Positions 8,061-18,688 are shown, numbered from the stretch's first letter. The stretch: DNA of 64,000 nucleotides from Burkholderiaceae bacterium (GCA_018261755.1 JAGTRJ010000006.1:1-64000); one strand, 5' to 3'. Numbers and translations: made by a program. The notes: generated by a model from the sequence alone, not told the origin.

Positions 8061-8621
8061 TTATTTCGACTTTGAATAGCCGCGCAAACCTCGTTGCGTG
8101 GCAGTTTCATCATCGACCATATCCATCCAACCATTGCGCTCGGCCGTGATGTGATCGAAACGCGCTGAATACGGCTTGATGTCGAGCAGCGGCGTGCCAT
8201 CAAGAATATCGACCCCACGCACCAGCAGACGATTGCCTTCGCGCCGCAACAGCTCCACCACGCTCAAGCCAAGATGGTTCGGCCGCGCCGGAAAACGGGT
8301 GGCGAACACCCCGTGCTCACCATCGCCCAGAAACGGTTGCACCGTCAGTCTGGGCGCTGGCGCCAGATGCAGGTGATAAATCAGATACAGATGGGAAAAG
8401 CCTTCGATGCCGGTCAAACCGGCCGCATATTCAGGATGAAGCTCGACCCGTCCTAAGCATTGCCGCGCGAACACCGGCTGCACCGGCGTGCTTTCCGGCC
8501 GCTGGTGTTCGCTGTGGATCACGCCTATCGGCTGCAGCAGAACTTCAGCTGCGGTTGCCCGCGATGCCGGAACAGCCGACACCGCGGGCCCCGCAGGCAG
8601 ACTCATCGCCTTATCTGGCAT
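8061..8621 (-). CDS. trmO: TrmO/TsaA-like tRNA (t6A37) N6-methyltransferase
   Basis: The 186-residue protein has the TsaA/TrmO (YaeB) domain: PIGVIHSEH near residue 31, LTGIEGFSHLYLIYHLH, and the conserved FATRFPARPNHLGLSVVELL and LDIKPY motifs. TrmO uses S-adenosylmethionine to methylate t6A at position 37 of certain tRNAs. This is a short form lacking the C-terminal domain of E. coli TrmO, so tRNA is the likely but not certain substrate. Its ATG overlaps the 3' end of the broken aldehyde dehydrogenase gene by 11 bases, which suggests they were one transcription unit. TsaE, from the same modification pathway, is encoded at 22171. Confidence 0.75.
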   Translation of the reverse strand: MPDKAMSLPAGPAVSAVPASRATAAEVLLQPIGVIHSEHQRPESTPVQPVFARQCLGRVELHPEYAAGLTGIEGFSHLYLIYHLHLAPAPRLTVQPFLGDGEHGVFATRFPARPNHLGLSVVELLRREGNRLLVRGVDILDGTPLLDIKPYSARFDHITAERNGWMDMVDDETATQRGLRGYSKSK

Positions 8622-9977
8622 TGCCCAAACGCTCGTTCAGCGACAACCAGATGGTTTTCGGTTCAGTGAAGTTTTCAATCGCCGCCTCGCCATGCTCGCG
8701 GCCGAAACCCGATTCACCCGTGCCGCCCCACGGCAGGCGCACGTCGGTGAAGCCATAGGTGTTGACCCAGACCGTGCCGGCTTTCAGCTCGTTCGCCACG
8801 CGGTGCACGCGGCCGATATCCGCGCTCCACACGCCCGCCGCCAGACTGAAGGCGGTGCCATTGGCGATGCGGATCGCGTCCGCCTCATCCTCGAACGGAA
8901 TCACGCTCGCCACCGGGCCGAAGATTTCTTCCTGCGAAATGCGCATTTCATGATCGACGTTGGTGAAAATGGTCGGGCCGACATAAAACCCCTTGTCGCC
9001 GACGCGGCCGCCGCCATAGACACAGGAGGCGCCCTCTTTCTTGCCAACCTCGATGTAATCCAGCACGGTGTTCATCTGGTTTTGCGATACCAGCGGCCCC
9101 ATGATGGTTTCCGGCGACGCGGTATCGCCAATGCGGATTTCCTTCGCCCGCTGCACCAGCCGTTCGACCACCTGATCGTACACGCCGCGCTGCACCAGAA
9201 TGCGCGAACCGGCCGAGCACACCTGGCCGGCATTGAAGAACACGCCGGAAGCGGCCGCGCGCACTGCCGCATCGAGATCGGCATCGTTGAAAATGATGTT
9301 GGCCGACTTACCGCCCAGTTCGAGCGTAATGCGCTTGAAGTTGGAAGCCGCGCCCTGCATGATGCCGCGACCGATGTTGGGCGAACCAGTGAAGGTCACC
9401 TTGTCCACGCCCGGGTGCGCCACCATCGCATCGCCCACCACGCTGCCCTTGCCGGTAACGATGTTCAGCACGCCCGGCGGCAGGCCAGCTTCGAGCGCCA
9501 GTTCGCCAATCCGGATCGCGGTCAGCGGCGTCAGCTCAGCCGGCTTGACCACCAGCGTGCAGCCGCAGGCCAGCGCTGGCGCAATCTTCCACATTCCAAT
9601 CATCAGCGGGAAATTCCACGGCACGATTGCGCCCACCACGCCCACCGGCTCGCGCACGGTGTAGGTCAGCGCATCGGTGCGCGCCGGCACCACCTGCCCC
9701 ATGATCTTGTCGGCCCAGCCGGCGTAATAGCGGGTGGTATCGATCGCGGCCGGCATGTCCTGCCGCCGCACGCTGGCCAGCGGCTTGCCGGCATTCTCAA
9801 TGCGGCGCGAGCAGCCTGCACCGCCAGATCGACATCGTTCGCGCTGCCCTGCGCCACCTGCGCCATCACCGCCTCGGTTGCAGGATTCAGGATGGTCGAA
9901 TACTTGCCCCCCTCGGGCGCAACGCGCTTGCCGTTGATTAACAATTCATGCTTCGGTACTTCGAGTGCGGTATTCAT
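8611..9977 (-). pseudogene. Aldehyde dehydrogenase, inactivated by internal deletion with frame change
   Basis: Two reading frames together make an NAD(P)-dependent aldehyde dehydrogenase. The N-terminal part (from the ATG at 9977, after AGGAAAAACG) ends in the family segment DLAVQAARAAL. The next frame then resumes directly at IENAGKPLASVRRQDMP. The intervening roughly 40 residues expected in this family are missing, and the frame changes near base 9811. The rest is intact, with the cofactor and catalytic motifs ELGGKSANII and FNAGQVCSAGSR. A full-length enzyme cannot be made. The downstream frame lacks the N-terminal NAD-binding strands, so activity is unlikely. A sequencing error would not explain the lost block. 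Confidence 0.8.
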
Positions 9978-10169
9978 GGTCGTTTTTCCTTTTTCTTGAA
10001 TACAACTCAATCTATCAGCGAAAGGTTTTTCCGGCGGCGGAAAATGCGCACGCCCGCGAAAACCGGGGCGCGCGATTTTTCCCGACCGTTTTTGTAGGAT
10101 ATACCTGTTCGCAAAAGCCTGCAGCGTGCGCCCAGCCCTGCTTTGCGCAAAACCATCCCGATCAGACGA

Positions 10170-10940
<771 letters not shown>

Positions 10941-11026
10941 CTATTCATTTTTGGAATAACGCAGTCTAGCAGAATTTTTCCCGAACGGAAAACCCCGTCC
11001 AAACGGATTCGGGCAAAATAACGCAC

Positions 11027-11794
11027 ATGAAAAAATCCGCCTTCCTGGCCGACGCACTCGGCCACAGCATTGCCGATAAACGGATCGAAATCCTGCGCCT
11101 GATCGATCAGACCGGTTCGATTTCGCAAGCAGCGCGCGAAGCAGGCGTCAGCTACAAGGCAGCCTGGCAGGCAATCGACACGCTGACCAACCTCGCCGGC
11201 ATCAACCTGCTGGAAAAAGCGGTCGGCGGCACTGGCGGCGGCGGCGCGCGGCTGACCGCAGCCGGCAAGCAATTGCTGACCACGGCCGACTTGCTGGCAA
11301 CGCTGCGGCATGAAGTACTGCACCAGTTGCAGGCCGGCAGCGGCGGCATTTACAGCGCCACACTGGCGCAACTGGCAATTCGCACCAGCATGCGCAACCA
11401 CCTGCCATGCGAAGTCATCGGTCTGGATGGCCATGGGCAGGTGATGCGGGTGCAACTCAAACTGCCGGGCGGTGAAACACTGACCGCACGCATCACCCGC
11501 ACCAGCGCCGAACTGCTGTCGCTTGCCGTCGGTCTGCCGGTGATTGCGCTATGCAAAGCCACTGCCGTGGGTATCGTCGCCCTAACCGGCGCGCCTGAAC
11601 AGGCGGGCATGAACCGCATTCCCGGCAGAATCAGCCGCATTGCGCCCGGCGACGGCGGCAATGAAATTTCAGTCAGCCTGATCGCCGGACAGCAACTGGT
11701 CGGCTTTCCACTGCCCGGGAGCACGCTGGCATTGCAGGATGAGGTGCATGCACTGGTGGATGAATCCGCCATCGTGATCGCACTGTCGGCGTGA
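11027..11794 (+). CDS. modE: ModE molybdate-responsive transcriptional regulator
   Basis: The 255-residue protein has the ModE layout. An N-terminal winged helix-turn-helix is seen in RIEILRLIDQTGSISQAAREAGVSYKAAWQAID (about residues 20-52). Two tandem Mop domains follow, starting near residue 125 (RTSMRNHLPCEVIG) and near residue 195 (MNRIPGRISRIAPGD). ModE binds molybdate through the Mop domains and represses transport genes while activating molybdoenzyme genes. Divergence from modA suggests autoregulation of that pair through the 95-base spacer, where two ATAACG hexamers occur. Start, length and domains are all typical. Confidence 0.93.
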   Translation: MKKSAFLADALGHSIADKRIEILRLIDQTGSISQAAREAGVSYKAAWQAIDTLTNLAGINLLEKAVGGTGGGGARLTAAGKQLLTTADLLATLRHEVLHQLQAGSGGIYSATLAQLAIRTSMRNHLPCEVIGLDGHGQVMRVQLKLPGGETLTARITRTSAELLSLAVGLPVIALCKATAVGIVALTGAPEQAGMNRIPGRISRIAPGDGGNEISVSLIAGQQLVGFPLPGSTLALQDEVHALVDESAIVIALSA

Positions 11795-11950
11795 CCGGCA
11801 CCGACTCTACGCCGGACGGACATAGCACCGCGCAAATATGCAATAAACCACAACTTAAAACCACAAAATCACCCACCATCTCCCGTCATTTCGCAATAAA
11901 TCTGCACTACTTTTGACATTTGACGATACAGCGCGACGCTTGCGTGCGCA

Positions 11951-11974
11951 CACATTTGAAACATGCTATCTTGG
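11951..11974 (+). promoter_or_regulatory. Motif shared by fdsG and fdhD upstream regions
   Basis: CACATTTGAAACATGCTATC lies about 65 bases before fdsG. It closely matches the stretch at 18850-18876 before fdhD, and partly that at 4334-4353 before the first hydN-like gene. It may be a common regulator site or extended -10 region. The rest of the 243-base spacer before fdsG shows no gene. Confidence 0.4.
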
Positions 11975-12037
11975 CGCAAGCAACAGTTTCCCAGACGAAA
12001 AATCGCAACCTTCCCTGGCACAAGAAAGGGTTCGGAA

Positions 12038-12523
12038 ATGACTTCTGCAAGTGCTGTTTCCTGGAACGAAAAAACCGTTCTGGACATCATCGCAACGCAT
12101 CAGGATCAACCCGGCGCGCTGCTGCCGGTACTGCACCAGATCCAGCAGGCCATCGGCCACATTCCGCCCGATGCGGTGCCGCTGATCGCCAGCGGATTGA
12201 ACCTGTCCCGCGCCGAAGTGCACGGCGTGATCACCTACTACCCGCATTTCCGCCAGCACCAGCCCGGCCAGCATGTGGTGCAGGTCTGCCGCGCGGAAGC
12301 CTGCCAGTCGGTCGGCTCGGGCGAACTGGAAGCGCATGTAAAAGCAAAACTGTGCTGCGGCTTTCATGAAAACTCGGCTGATGGCGCGGTCACGCTGGAA
12401 CCGGTGTACTGCCTCGGCCACTGCGCCGTGGGTCCGAATATCGTGCTTGACGACACGGTGCACACGCATGTCACGCCGGAGCGTTTCGATGCGCTGCTGG
12501 ACGGCGCAAGGAGCAGGAAATGA
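12038..12523 (+). CDS. fdsG: NAD-dependent formate dehydrogenase gamma subunit (FdsG, NuoE-like)
   Basis: The 161-residue protein has the NuoE/FdsG thioredoxin-like [2Fe-2S] fold with four ligands in CRAEACQS and CLGHCAVGP. The family segment LLPVLHQIQQAIGHIP is at the N-terminus. It passes electrons between FdsA and the FMN/NAD subunit FdsB. I start it at the ATG after AAGAAAGGG; the upstream in-frame extension has no homology-like character. It overlaps fdsB by four bases (ATGA), so translation is coupled. First gene of the fdsG-B-A-D operon, as in Cupriavidus necator, except that fdsC lies apart. Confidence 0.93.
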   Translation: MTSASAVSWNEKTVLDIIATHQDQPGALLPVLHQIQQAIGHIPPDAVPLIASGLNLSRAEVHGVITYYPHFRQHQPGQHVVQVCRAEACQSVGSGELEAHVKAKLCCGFHENSADGAVTLEPVYCLGHCAVGPNIVLDDTVHTHVTPERFDALLDGARSRK

Positions 12524-14076
12524 AACAGACCCTGATTTACGTTCCGCGCGACTCGACCGCCAGGGCGCTGGGCGCGGATGCGGTCGCACAGGCGATTGCC
12601 AAAGAAGCCGCGCGGCGCGGCATCGACATCAAGCTGATCCGCAACGGTTCGCGCGGCCTGCTCTGGCTGGAACCGCTAGTCGAAATCGCCACGCCGCAGG
12701 GTCGGGTGGCGTACGGCCCGGTCAAGGTGGATGACGTGCCCGGCCTGTTCGACGCGAATATCACCCACGGCGGCAAGCATCCGCTGGCGCTCGGCCTGAC
12801 GGCGGACATCCCGTTCCTGAAAAACCAGGAACGATTGACCTTCGCCCGTGTCGGCATCACCGACCCGTTGTCGCTCGACGATTATCTCGACCACGAAGGC
12901 TATGCCGGCCTGCGCCGCGCGATCACGATGGAACCGGCGCGCATCGTGCAGCAAGTGATCGATTCCGGCCTGCGCGGCCGCGGCGGCGCAGCCTTCCCCA
13001 CCGGCGTGAAATGGATGACGGTGCTAAACACGCCCGCGACGCAAAAATACGTGGTGTGCAATGCCGATGAAGGCGATTCAGGCACTTTCTCCGACCGCAT
13101 GATCATGGAAAACGATCCATTCGTGCTGATCGAAGGCATGACCATTGCCGCGCTCGCGGTCGGCGCGACGCAGGGCTACATCTATGTTCGCAGCGAATAC
13201 CCGGATTCGGTCGAGGTGCTGAACCAGGCGATTGCGATTGCCAGCGAAGCCGGCTATCTGGGCGACAGCATCCTAGACTCCGACAAGGCATTCCGGCTGG
13301 AAGTACGCAAGGCCGCCGGCTCGTATGTCTGCGGCGAGGAAACCGCGATGCTGGAGAGCATTGAAGGCAAGCGCGGCACCGTGCGCGCCAAGCCGCCGCT
13401 GCCGGCGATCGCCGGCCTGTTCGGCATGCCGACCGCGATCAACAACAACATGTCGCTCGCCAGCATCCCGATCATCCTCGCGCGCGGCGCGGTGTTTTAC
13501 CAGCAGTACGGCAGCGGCCGTTCGCGCGGCACTTTGCCGCTGCAACTGGCCGGCAACATCCAGCGCGGCGGGCTGATCGAGAAGGCGTTCGGCGTCACGC
13601 TGCGCGAAGTGATCGAGGAATTCGGCGGCGGCACGCGCAGCGGCCGGCCAGTGCGCGCGGTGCAGGTCGGCGGCCCGCTCGGGGCCTATATTCCGGAATC
13701 GCAGCTCGACACCCAAGTCGATTATGAAGCGCTGGCTGCGATTGGCGGCACGCTCGGCCACGGCGGCATCGTGGTGTTTGACGACTCGGTCGACATGGCG
13801 AAACAGGCGCGCTATGCGATGGAATTCTGCGCCTACGAATCCTGCGGCAAATGCACCCCGTGCCGCATCGGTTCGGTGCGCGGCAAGGAAACCATCGACC
13901 GCATCACCAGCGGGCAGGACACCGAACAGCAGGTGCGGCTGTTGCGCAGCCTGTGCGACACGATGGTCAGCGCCTCGATGTGCGCGATGGGCAGCATGAC
14001 GCCGTATCCGGTACTGTCGGCGCTGAACCATTTCCCGGAAGATTTCGGCATCACCGGCAAGCAGCGCGCCGCCTGA
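12520..14076 (+). CDS. fdsB: NAD-dependent formate dehydrogenase beta subunit (FdsB, NuoF-like)
   Basis: The 518-residue protein joins an N-terminal thioredoxin-like domain (first ~110 residues) to a NuoF-type core. It has the FMN/NADH site RGRGGAAFPTGVKW and CNADEGDSGTFSDR, AAGSYVCGEETAMLESIEGKRG, and the 4Fe-4S motif ESCGKCTPCRIG near residue 447. It carries out NAD+ reduction by electrons from formate. Its start overlaps the end of fdsG; fdsA begins 24 bases after it. Length and all motifs are normal for FdsB, and I see no anomaly. Confidence 0.95.
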   Translation: MKQTLIYVPRDSTARALGADAVAQAIAKEAARRGIDIKLIRNGSRGLLWLEPLVEIATPQGRVAYGPVKVDDVPGLFDANITHGGKHPLALGLTADIPFLKNQERLTFARVGITDPLSLDDYLDHEGYAGLRRAITMEPARIVQQVIDSGLRGRGGAAFPTGVKWMTVLNTPATQKYVVCNADEGDSGTFSDRMIMENDPFVLIEGMTIAALAVGATQGYIYVRSEYPDSVEVLNQAIAIASEAGYLGDSILDSDKAFRLEVRKAAGSYVCGEETAMLESIEGKRGTVRAKPPLPAIAGLFGMPTAINNNMSLASIPIILARGAVFYQQYGSGRSRGTLPLQLAGNIQRGGLIEKAFGVTLREVIEEFGGGTRSGRPVRAVQVGGPLGAYIPESQLDTQVDYEALAAIGGTLGHGGIVVFDDSVDMAKQARYAMEFCAYESCGKCTPCRIGSVRGKETIDRITSGQDTEQQVRLLRSLCDTMVSASMCAMGSMTPYPVLSALNHFPEDFGITGKQRAA

Positions 14077-14100
14077 GCGACGCGAACGTACGGAGGACAG

Positions 14101-16983
14101 ATGAACTACCTGAACGAACCGGATTTCGGCACCCCACAGCGCGCGGCCGAGCAAAAGGTCAGCCTTGAAATCGACGGCATCCAGGTCGAAGTGCCCGCAG
14201 GCACCTCGGTCATGCGCGCCGCGGCCGATGTCGGCATCAACATCCCGAAGCTGTGCGCGACCGACCTGATCGAACCTTACGGCTCCTGCCGGCTGTGCAT
14301 CGTCGAAATCGAGGGCCGACGCGGCTATCCGTCATCATGCACCACACCGGTCGAACCGGGGATGAAGGTGCGCACGCAAACGCCGAAGCTGGCCGAACTC
14401 AGGCGCAACGTGATGGAACTATACATTTCCGACCACCCGCTCGACTGTCTCACCTGTGCCTCGAACGGCAATTGCGAGTTGCAGGACATGGCGGGGCAAG
14501 TCGGCCTGCGCGACGTGCGCTATGGCTTGGCCGGCGAAAACCATCTCGACTCGCCAAAAGATGAATCGAACCCGTATTTCGCCTACGACCCGTCGAAATG
14601 CATCGTCTGCAGCCGCTGTGTGCGCGCCTGCGGCGAAGTGCAGGGCACGTTCGCGCTCACGATTGCCGGCCGCGGCTTTGAAGCGCGCGTTTCGCCCGGC
14701 CAGAGCGAACCGTTTATGGATTCGGAATGCGTGTCGTGCGGCGCGTGCGTGCAGGTGTGCCCGACCGCCACGCTGGCGGAAAAATCGATCATCCAGTTTG
14801 GCCAGCCGGATCACAGCGTGGTCACCACCTGCGCCTACTGCGGTGTCGGCTGCGCGTTCAAAGCGGAGATGAAAGGCAGCCAGGTGGTGCGCATGACGCC
14901 ATTCAAGGATGGCAAGGCCAACGAGGGTCACTCGTGCGTCAAGGGCCGCTTCGCCTGGGGCTATGCGACGCACAAGGATCGCATCACCCAACCGATGATC
15001 CGCCAAAGCATTGCCGATCCGTGGCAGGAAGTGTCGTGGGAACAGGCGCTCCAGCATGCTGCCTCCGAATTCAAGCGCATCCAGCAGCAATACGGAAGAA
15101 ATTCCATTGGCGGCATCGTGTCGTCGCGCTGCACCAACGAAGAAGATTATCTGGTGCAGAAACTGGTTCGGGCCGCATTCGGCAACAACAACGTCGACAC
15201 CTGCGCCCGCGTATGCCACTCGCCCACAGGGTACGGCCTGAAGCAGACGCTGGGCGAATCGGCCGGCACGCAAACCTTCAAGTCGGTCGAAAAAGCGGAT
15301 GTGATCCTGGTCATCGGCGCCAACCCGACCGACGGCCACCCGGTGTTCGCCTCGCGCATGAAAAAGCGCTTGCGCGCCGGCGCCCGGCTGATCGTGGCCG
15401 ACCCGCGCCGCATCGATCTGGTCCAGTCGCCGCACATCAAGGCGGATTACCACCTGCAGCTGCTGCCGGGAACCAACGTCGCGCTCATCAATGCGCTGGC
15501 GCATGTGGTTGTGAGCGAAAAACTGCTCAACCGCGAATTTATTGCCGAACGTTGCGATGAAGCGTCATTCAACGACTGGCTGGCATTCGTCAACCAACCG
15601 GAAAATTCACCCGAAGCCACGGCAAGCATCACCGGCGTGCCGGCCGAAACGCTGCGCGCCGCCGCGCGACTGTATGCGACCGGCGGCAATGCAGCGATCT
15701 ATTACGGCCTGGGCGTGACCGAGCACGCGCAAGGCTCGACCTCGGTGATGGGCATTGCCAACCTGGCGATGGCGACCGGCAATATCGGGCGCGAAGGCGT
15801 CGGCATCAACCCGCTGCGCGGCCAGAACAACGTGCAAGGCTCGTGCGACATGGGTTCGTTCCCGCACGAACTGCCCGGCTACCGCCATGTGTCGGACACC
15901 ACCACGCGCGCGCTGTTCGAAGACAAATGGAGCGTCACACTCGACCCGGAGCCGGGCCTGCGGATTCCGAACATGTTCGATGCCGCGGTGCATGGCAGCT
16001 TCAAGGGGCTGTACTGCCAGGGCGAGGACATCATGCAGTCCGACCCGAACACGCAGCACGTGACCGCCGCGCTCAAGAACATGGAATGCGTGGTGGTGCA
16101 GGACCTGTTCCTGAATGAAACCGCGATGTATGCCCATGTGTTCCTGCCCGGTTCGTCGTTCCTGGAAAAGGATGGCACCTTCACCAATGCCGAGCGCCGC
16201 ATTTCGCGCGTGCGCAAGGTGATGCCGCCACTGGCCGGCAAAGCCGACTGGGAAACGACGGTGGCGCTGTCGAACGCGCTCGGCTATCCGATGGATTATT
16301 CGCACCCGTCGGAAATCATGGCCGAAATCGCCTCGCTCACGCCGACCTTCGCTGGCGTCAGCTACGACACGCTTGAGCGCCTGGGCAGCGTGCAGTGGCC
16401 ATGCAATGATGACACGCCGGAAGGCACGCCGATCATGCACACGCAGCAATTCACCCGCGGCAAGGGCCGGTTCTTCATCACGCAATACGTGGCCACCGAT
16501 GAAAAAGTCACGCAGCGCTATCCGCTGCTGCTGACCACCGGCCGCATCCTGTCGCAATACAACGTCGGCGCACAGACCCGCCGCACTGAAAACAGCCACT
16601 GGCACAGCGAAGACCGGCTGGAAATCCACCCGCACGACGCCGAGGAACGCGGCATCCGCGAGGACGACTGGGTCGGGGTCGAATCGCGCGCCGGCCAGAC
16701 CGTGCTGCGCGCCACGATTTCGGCACGGATGCAGCCAGGCGTGGTGTACACCACGTTCCACTTCCCGGAGTCCGGCTCGAACGTGATCACCACCGAAAAT
16801 TCCGACTGGGCCACCAATTGCCCGGAATACAAGGTCACGGCGGTGCAAGTGATGCCGGTCGCGCAGCCGTCGTCATGGCAGCAGCAGCGCGAACGCTTCG
16901 TGCACGAGCAAACCCAGTTGCTGGGCGCAGTCACCCATTGCGGGCATGGTGCCTGTTCATGCGGCCATGCCGGCGTAAAGTGA
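14101..16983 (+). CDS. fdsA: NAD-dependent formate dehydrogenase alpha subunit (FdsA), molybdenum catalytic subunit
   Basis: The 960-residue protein has a NuoG-like N-terminus with a [2Fe-2S] site (YGSCRLCIVEIEG, then CTTPV) and a His-Cys cluster (CLTCASNGNCELQ). Two ferredoxin-type clusters follow (CIVCSRCVRACGE and CVSCGACVQVCPT). The formate dehydrogenase core starts with CAYCGVGC. The active-site ligand is Cys372 followed by His373 (CARVCHSPTG), so selenium is not used. Molybdopterin motifs such as GANPTDGHP and RGQNNVQGSCDMGSFP are intact. It oxidises formate in the cytoplasm and feeds FdsB/FdsG. A good ribosome-binding site (GGAGGACAG) precedes the ATG. The C-terminus is rich in Cys/His (CGHGACSCGH), which is somewhat unusual. 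Confidence 0.95.
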   Translation: MNYLNEPDFGTPQRAAEQKVSLEIDGIQVEVPAGTSVMRAAADVGINIPKLCATDLIEPYGSCRLCIVEIEGRRGYPSSCTTPVEPGMKVRTQTPKLAELRRNVMELYISDHPLDCLTCASNGNCELQDMAGQVGLRDVRYGLAGENHLDSPKDESNPYFAYDPSKCIVCSRCVRACGEVQGTFALTIAGRGFEARVSPGQSEPFMDSECVSCGACVQVCPTATLAEKSIIQFGQPDHSVVTTCAYCGVGCAFKAEMKGSQVVRMTPFKDGKANEGHSCVKGRFAWGYATHKDRITQPMIRQSIADPWQEVSWEQALQHAASEFKRIQQQYGRNSIGGIVSSRCTNEEDYLVQKLVRAAFGNNNVDTCARVCHSPTGYGLKQTLGESAGTQTFKSVEKADVILVIGANPTDGHPVFASRMKKRLRAGARLIVADPRRIDLVQSPHIKADYHLQLLPGTNVALINALAHVVVSEKLLNREFIAERCDEASFNDWLAFVNQPENSPEATASITGVPAETLRAAARLYATGGNAAIYYGLGVTEHAQGSTSVMGIANLAMATGNIGREGVGINPLRGQNNVQGSCDMGSFPHELPGYRHVSDTTTRALFEDKWSVTLDPEPGLRIPNMFDAAVHGSFKGLYCQGEDIMQSDPNTQHVTAALKNMECVVVQDLFLNETAMYAHVFLPGSSFLEKDGTFTNAERRISRVRKVMPPLAGKADWETTVALSNALGYPMDYSHPSEIMAEIASLTPTFAGVSYDTLERLGSVQWPCNDDTPEGTPIMHTQQFTRGKGRFFITQYVATDEKVTQRYPLLLTTGRILSQYNVGAQTRRTENSHWHSEDRLEIHPHDAEERGIREDDWVGVESRAGQTVLRATISARMQPGVVYTTFHFPESGSNVITTENSDWATNCPEYKVTAVQVMPVAQPSSWQQQRERFVHEQTQLLGAVTHCGHGACSCGHAGVK

Positions 16984-17044
16984 CCGTAACCGCCAATGAC
17001 AACCGCTCCGCATTCACGCGCGACAGCCACGAAAGGGAGAATCG

Positions 17045-17269
17045 ATGGACAATGATCGTCTGGTGAAAATGTGCAACCAGATCGGCGCCTTTTTCGAGTC
17101 GATGCCTGACCGGCAAAAAGGCGCCGAAAGCATGGCCGCGCACCTGAAAAACTTCTGGGCGCCAGCGATGCGGCAGCAATTGCTGGCGCACTGGGAACAG
17201 GGCGAAGCGGAGGAGCTCAGCCCGTTCGCGGCCCAAACGCTGCGGGAATACCGGCAGATATTGCAATAG
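17045..17269 (+). CDS. fdsD: Formate dehydrogenase delta subunit (FdsD)
   Basis: This 74-residue protein is last in the fds operon, 61 bases after fdsA, with AAAGGGAG before the ATG. It matches the FdsD family: MDNDRLVKMCNQIGAFFESMPD at the N-terminus and a NFWAPAMRQQL segment. FdsD is needed for assembly or stability of the active complex and contains no cofactor site. No separate terminator is obvious; copy 2 of the interspersed repeat lies 127 bases downstream and could play that part. Confidence 0.9.
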   Translation: MDNDRLVKMCNQIGAFFESMPDRQKGAESMAAHLKNFWAPAMRQQLLAHWEQGEAEELSPFAAQTLREYRQILQ

Positions 17270-17395
17270 GCCAGCCAAGTCGCCACGGAGGGTTGAATGG
17301 GGCAGCAACGGTGCCAGCCGCTATCGTCGCCCCTGCGCAAGCATGCGCCACCAGCTTGTGCGCAAGGCATCAATAGCCCAATACGATAGCTCCAT

Positions 17396-17520
17396 GCTAG
17401 GGGTATATAACCAAAACACGGTGCCGGGCCACATATTTGCTGGCTGCTTTTAAATACTGGTGGGAGTATATTTTTCAAGCTTACTGACTCAAAACACAAT
17501 TCCAGTCAGTTATTTTAACC
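17396..17520 (+). repeat. Interspersed ~120-bp repeat, copy 2
   Basis: Full-length copy (GGGGTATATAACC start, CAGTCAGTTATTTTAACC end) in the 330-base convergent gap between fdsD and the regulator at 17600. Apart from the repeat I see nothing in that gap. Confidence 0.85.
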
Positions 17521-17599
17521 AAACCCGCCCGCACTCAAATCCGCCGGCAACGCATCCAGCCATGAAACACCAAACGCCAGCACTCGCGGCTGGCGTCAA

Positions 17600-18688
17600 T
17601 CAATCCGCCTTGCCCAGCGCCAGCGAGGGAAACGCTTCGGCCAATGCGAGCACGCCGCCAGTCGAAGCTGAATCGTAACCGGCCAGCCGGCTGACTTCGG
17701 TGCGGAATTCGCTCGTTTTCAGATAATCGTGAATCGGCTTGAAACGCGCATCGGCCAGCTTGCGCCGATCGCACAGCAGGAAATAGCGCTCCGCGATCAC
17801 CGGCACGAAATCCAGATCGAACTGGCGCGCTGCCGTTTCCACGCCAAGACCGACATCCGCCTTGCCGCTGGCGACATAGGCGCCGATGGCCGCATGCGTC
17901 AGCTCGACCCGCTCGAAACCGTTGATACTCTGCCCGGTCAACCCTTCCTGCGCCAGCATCAGGTCGAGAATGATGCGCGTGCCCGAACCTGGCTGCCGGT
18001 TGACGAACAGCACATCCGGCTTGGCCAGGTCGGCAATCGACCAGATGCCCTTCGGATTGCCGCGCTTGACGATCAGGCCCTGCCGGCGCGTCGCCAGATT
18101 CACCACCACATGCGATGGCTGCAACAGCTTTTCGAACTGTTTCAGCGCCGGCGGTTCAAGCGCGCCGGTCGGGATATGGAACCCGGCCAGATCGCACATG
18201 CCGCGCCCCATCGCGCCCACCGCTTCCAGGCTGCCGCGATAGCTCAAGTCCAGCGGGATTCCCTGCGCCTGCAATTGCGCTCCCAGCAGCGCCATCGCAA
18301 AATCGTGGCTGGCGAAAATCTTCAGATGATCGGTCGCGCGCGCCAGCACGCTCTGGATTTCCGCATCGACTTCAATCGCCATGCTTTCCAGCAACGGATC
18401 CAGCCGCGCGTGAATCAGCTTTTCCGCCCACACCAGCCGCTGTCCCAGTTCTGTCAGTTCGGTGCCACGGCCCCGGCTCATTTCGACCACTGCACCGCCG
18501 AGCATCTGCTCCATTTCCGCCAGCGCCGCCCAGCCGGTGCGATATGAAATATCGAGCTTGCCGCAGGCAGCGCGTAAATTGCCCTTTTCCTGCACCGCCT
18601 GCAGCAGCGCAACACCTCGCGCCAGCGAGTATGGGTGCGCGGCAACGCCGCACAGGAACAGATCGGGGCGGATTTCAATTTTTTTCAT
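17600..18688 (-). CDS. ModE-type HTH regulator with periplasmic-binding-protein-like sensor domain
   Basis: The 362-residue protein starts with a ModE/LysR-like winged helix (LLQAVQEKGNLRAACGKLDISYRTGWAALAEME, about residues 28-60). It continues with a substrate-binding-like domain (residues about 130-345) that includes NRQPGSGTRIILDLML, typical of molybdate/anion-binding PBP-like regulators. It lies divergent from fdhD and beside the fds operon, so it is a natural candidate for the formate- or molybdate-responsive regulator of fds and fdhD (an FdsR-like role). That role is inferred from position. The 190-odd bases upstream hold an inverted AGCGAC...GTCGCT (18785-18820) and the motif shared with fdsG. 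No obvious ribosome-binding site precedes its ATG. Confidence 0.8.
   Translation of the reverse strand: MKKIEIRPDLFLCGVAAHPYSLARGVALLQAVQEKGNLRAACGKLDISYRTGWAALAEMEQMLGGAVVEMSRGRGTELTELGQRLVWAEKLIHARLDPLLESMAIEVDAEIQSVLARATDHLKIFASHDFAMALLGAQLQAQGIPLDLSYRGSLEAVGAMGRGMCDLAGFHIPTGALEPPALKQFEKLLQPSHVVVNLATRRQGLIVKRGNPKGIWSIADLAKPDVLFVNRQPGSGTRIILDLMLAQEGLTGQSINGFERVELTHAAIGAYVASGKADVGLGVETAARQFDLDFVPVIAERYFLLCDRRKLADARFKPIHDYLKTSEFRTEVSRLAGYDSASTGGVLALAEAFPSLALGKAD

Noticed and set aside
8488-9999. Plus-strand reading frame of 503 codons
   Set aside because: Antisense to the aldehyde dehydrogenase pseudogene; composition typical of a shadow frame.
10011-10169. Possible modB/modC or other genes beside modA
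   Set aside because: The stretches on both sides of modA hold only intergenic sequence, the aldehyde dehydrogenase pseudogene and modE; no permease or ATPase motif is present.
15607-16848. Minus-strand reading frame of 413 codons
   Set aside because: Antisense to fdsA, whose product is well conserved along this whole stretch.
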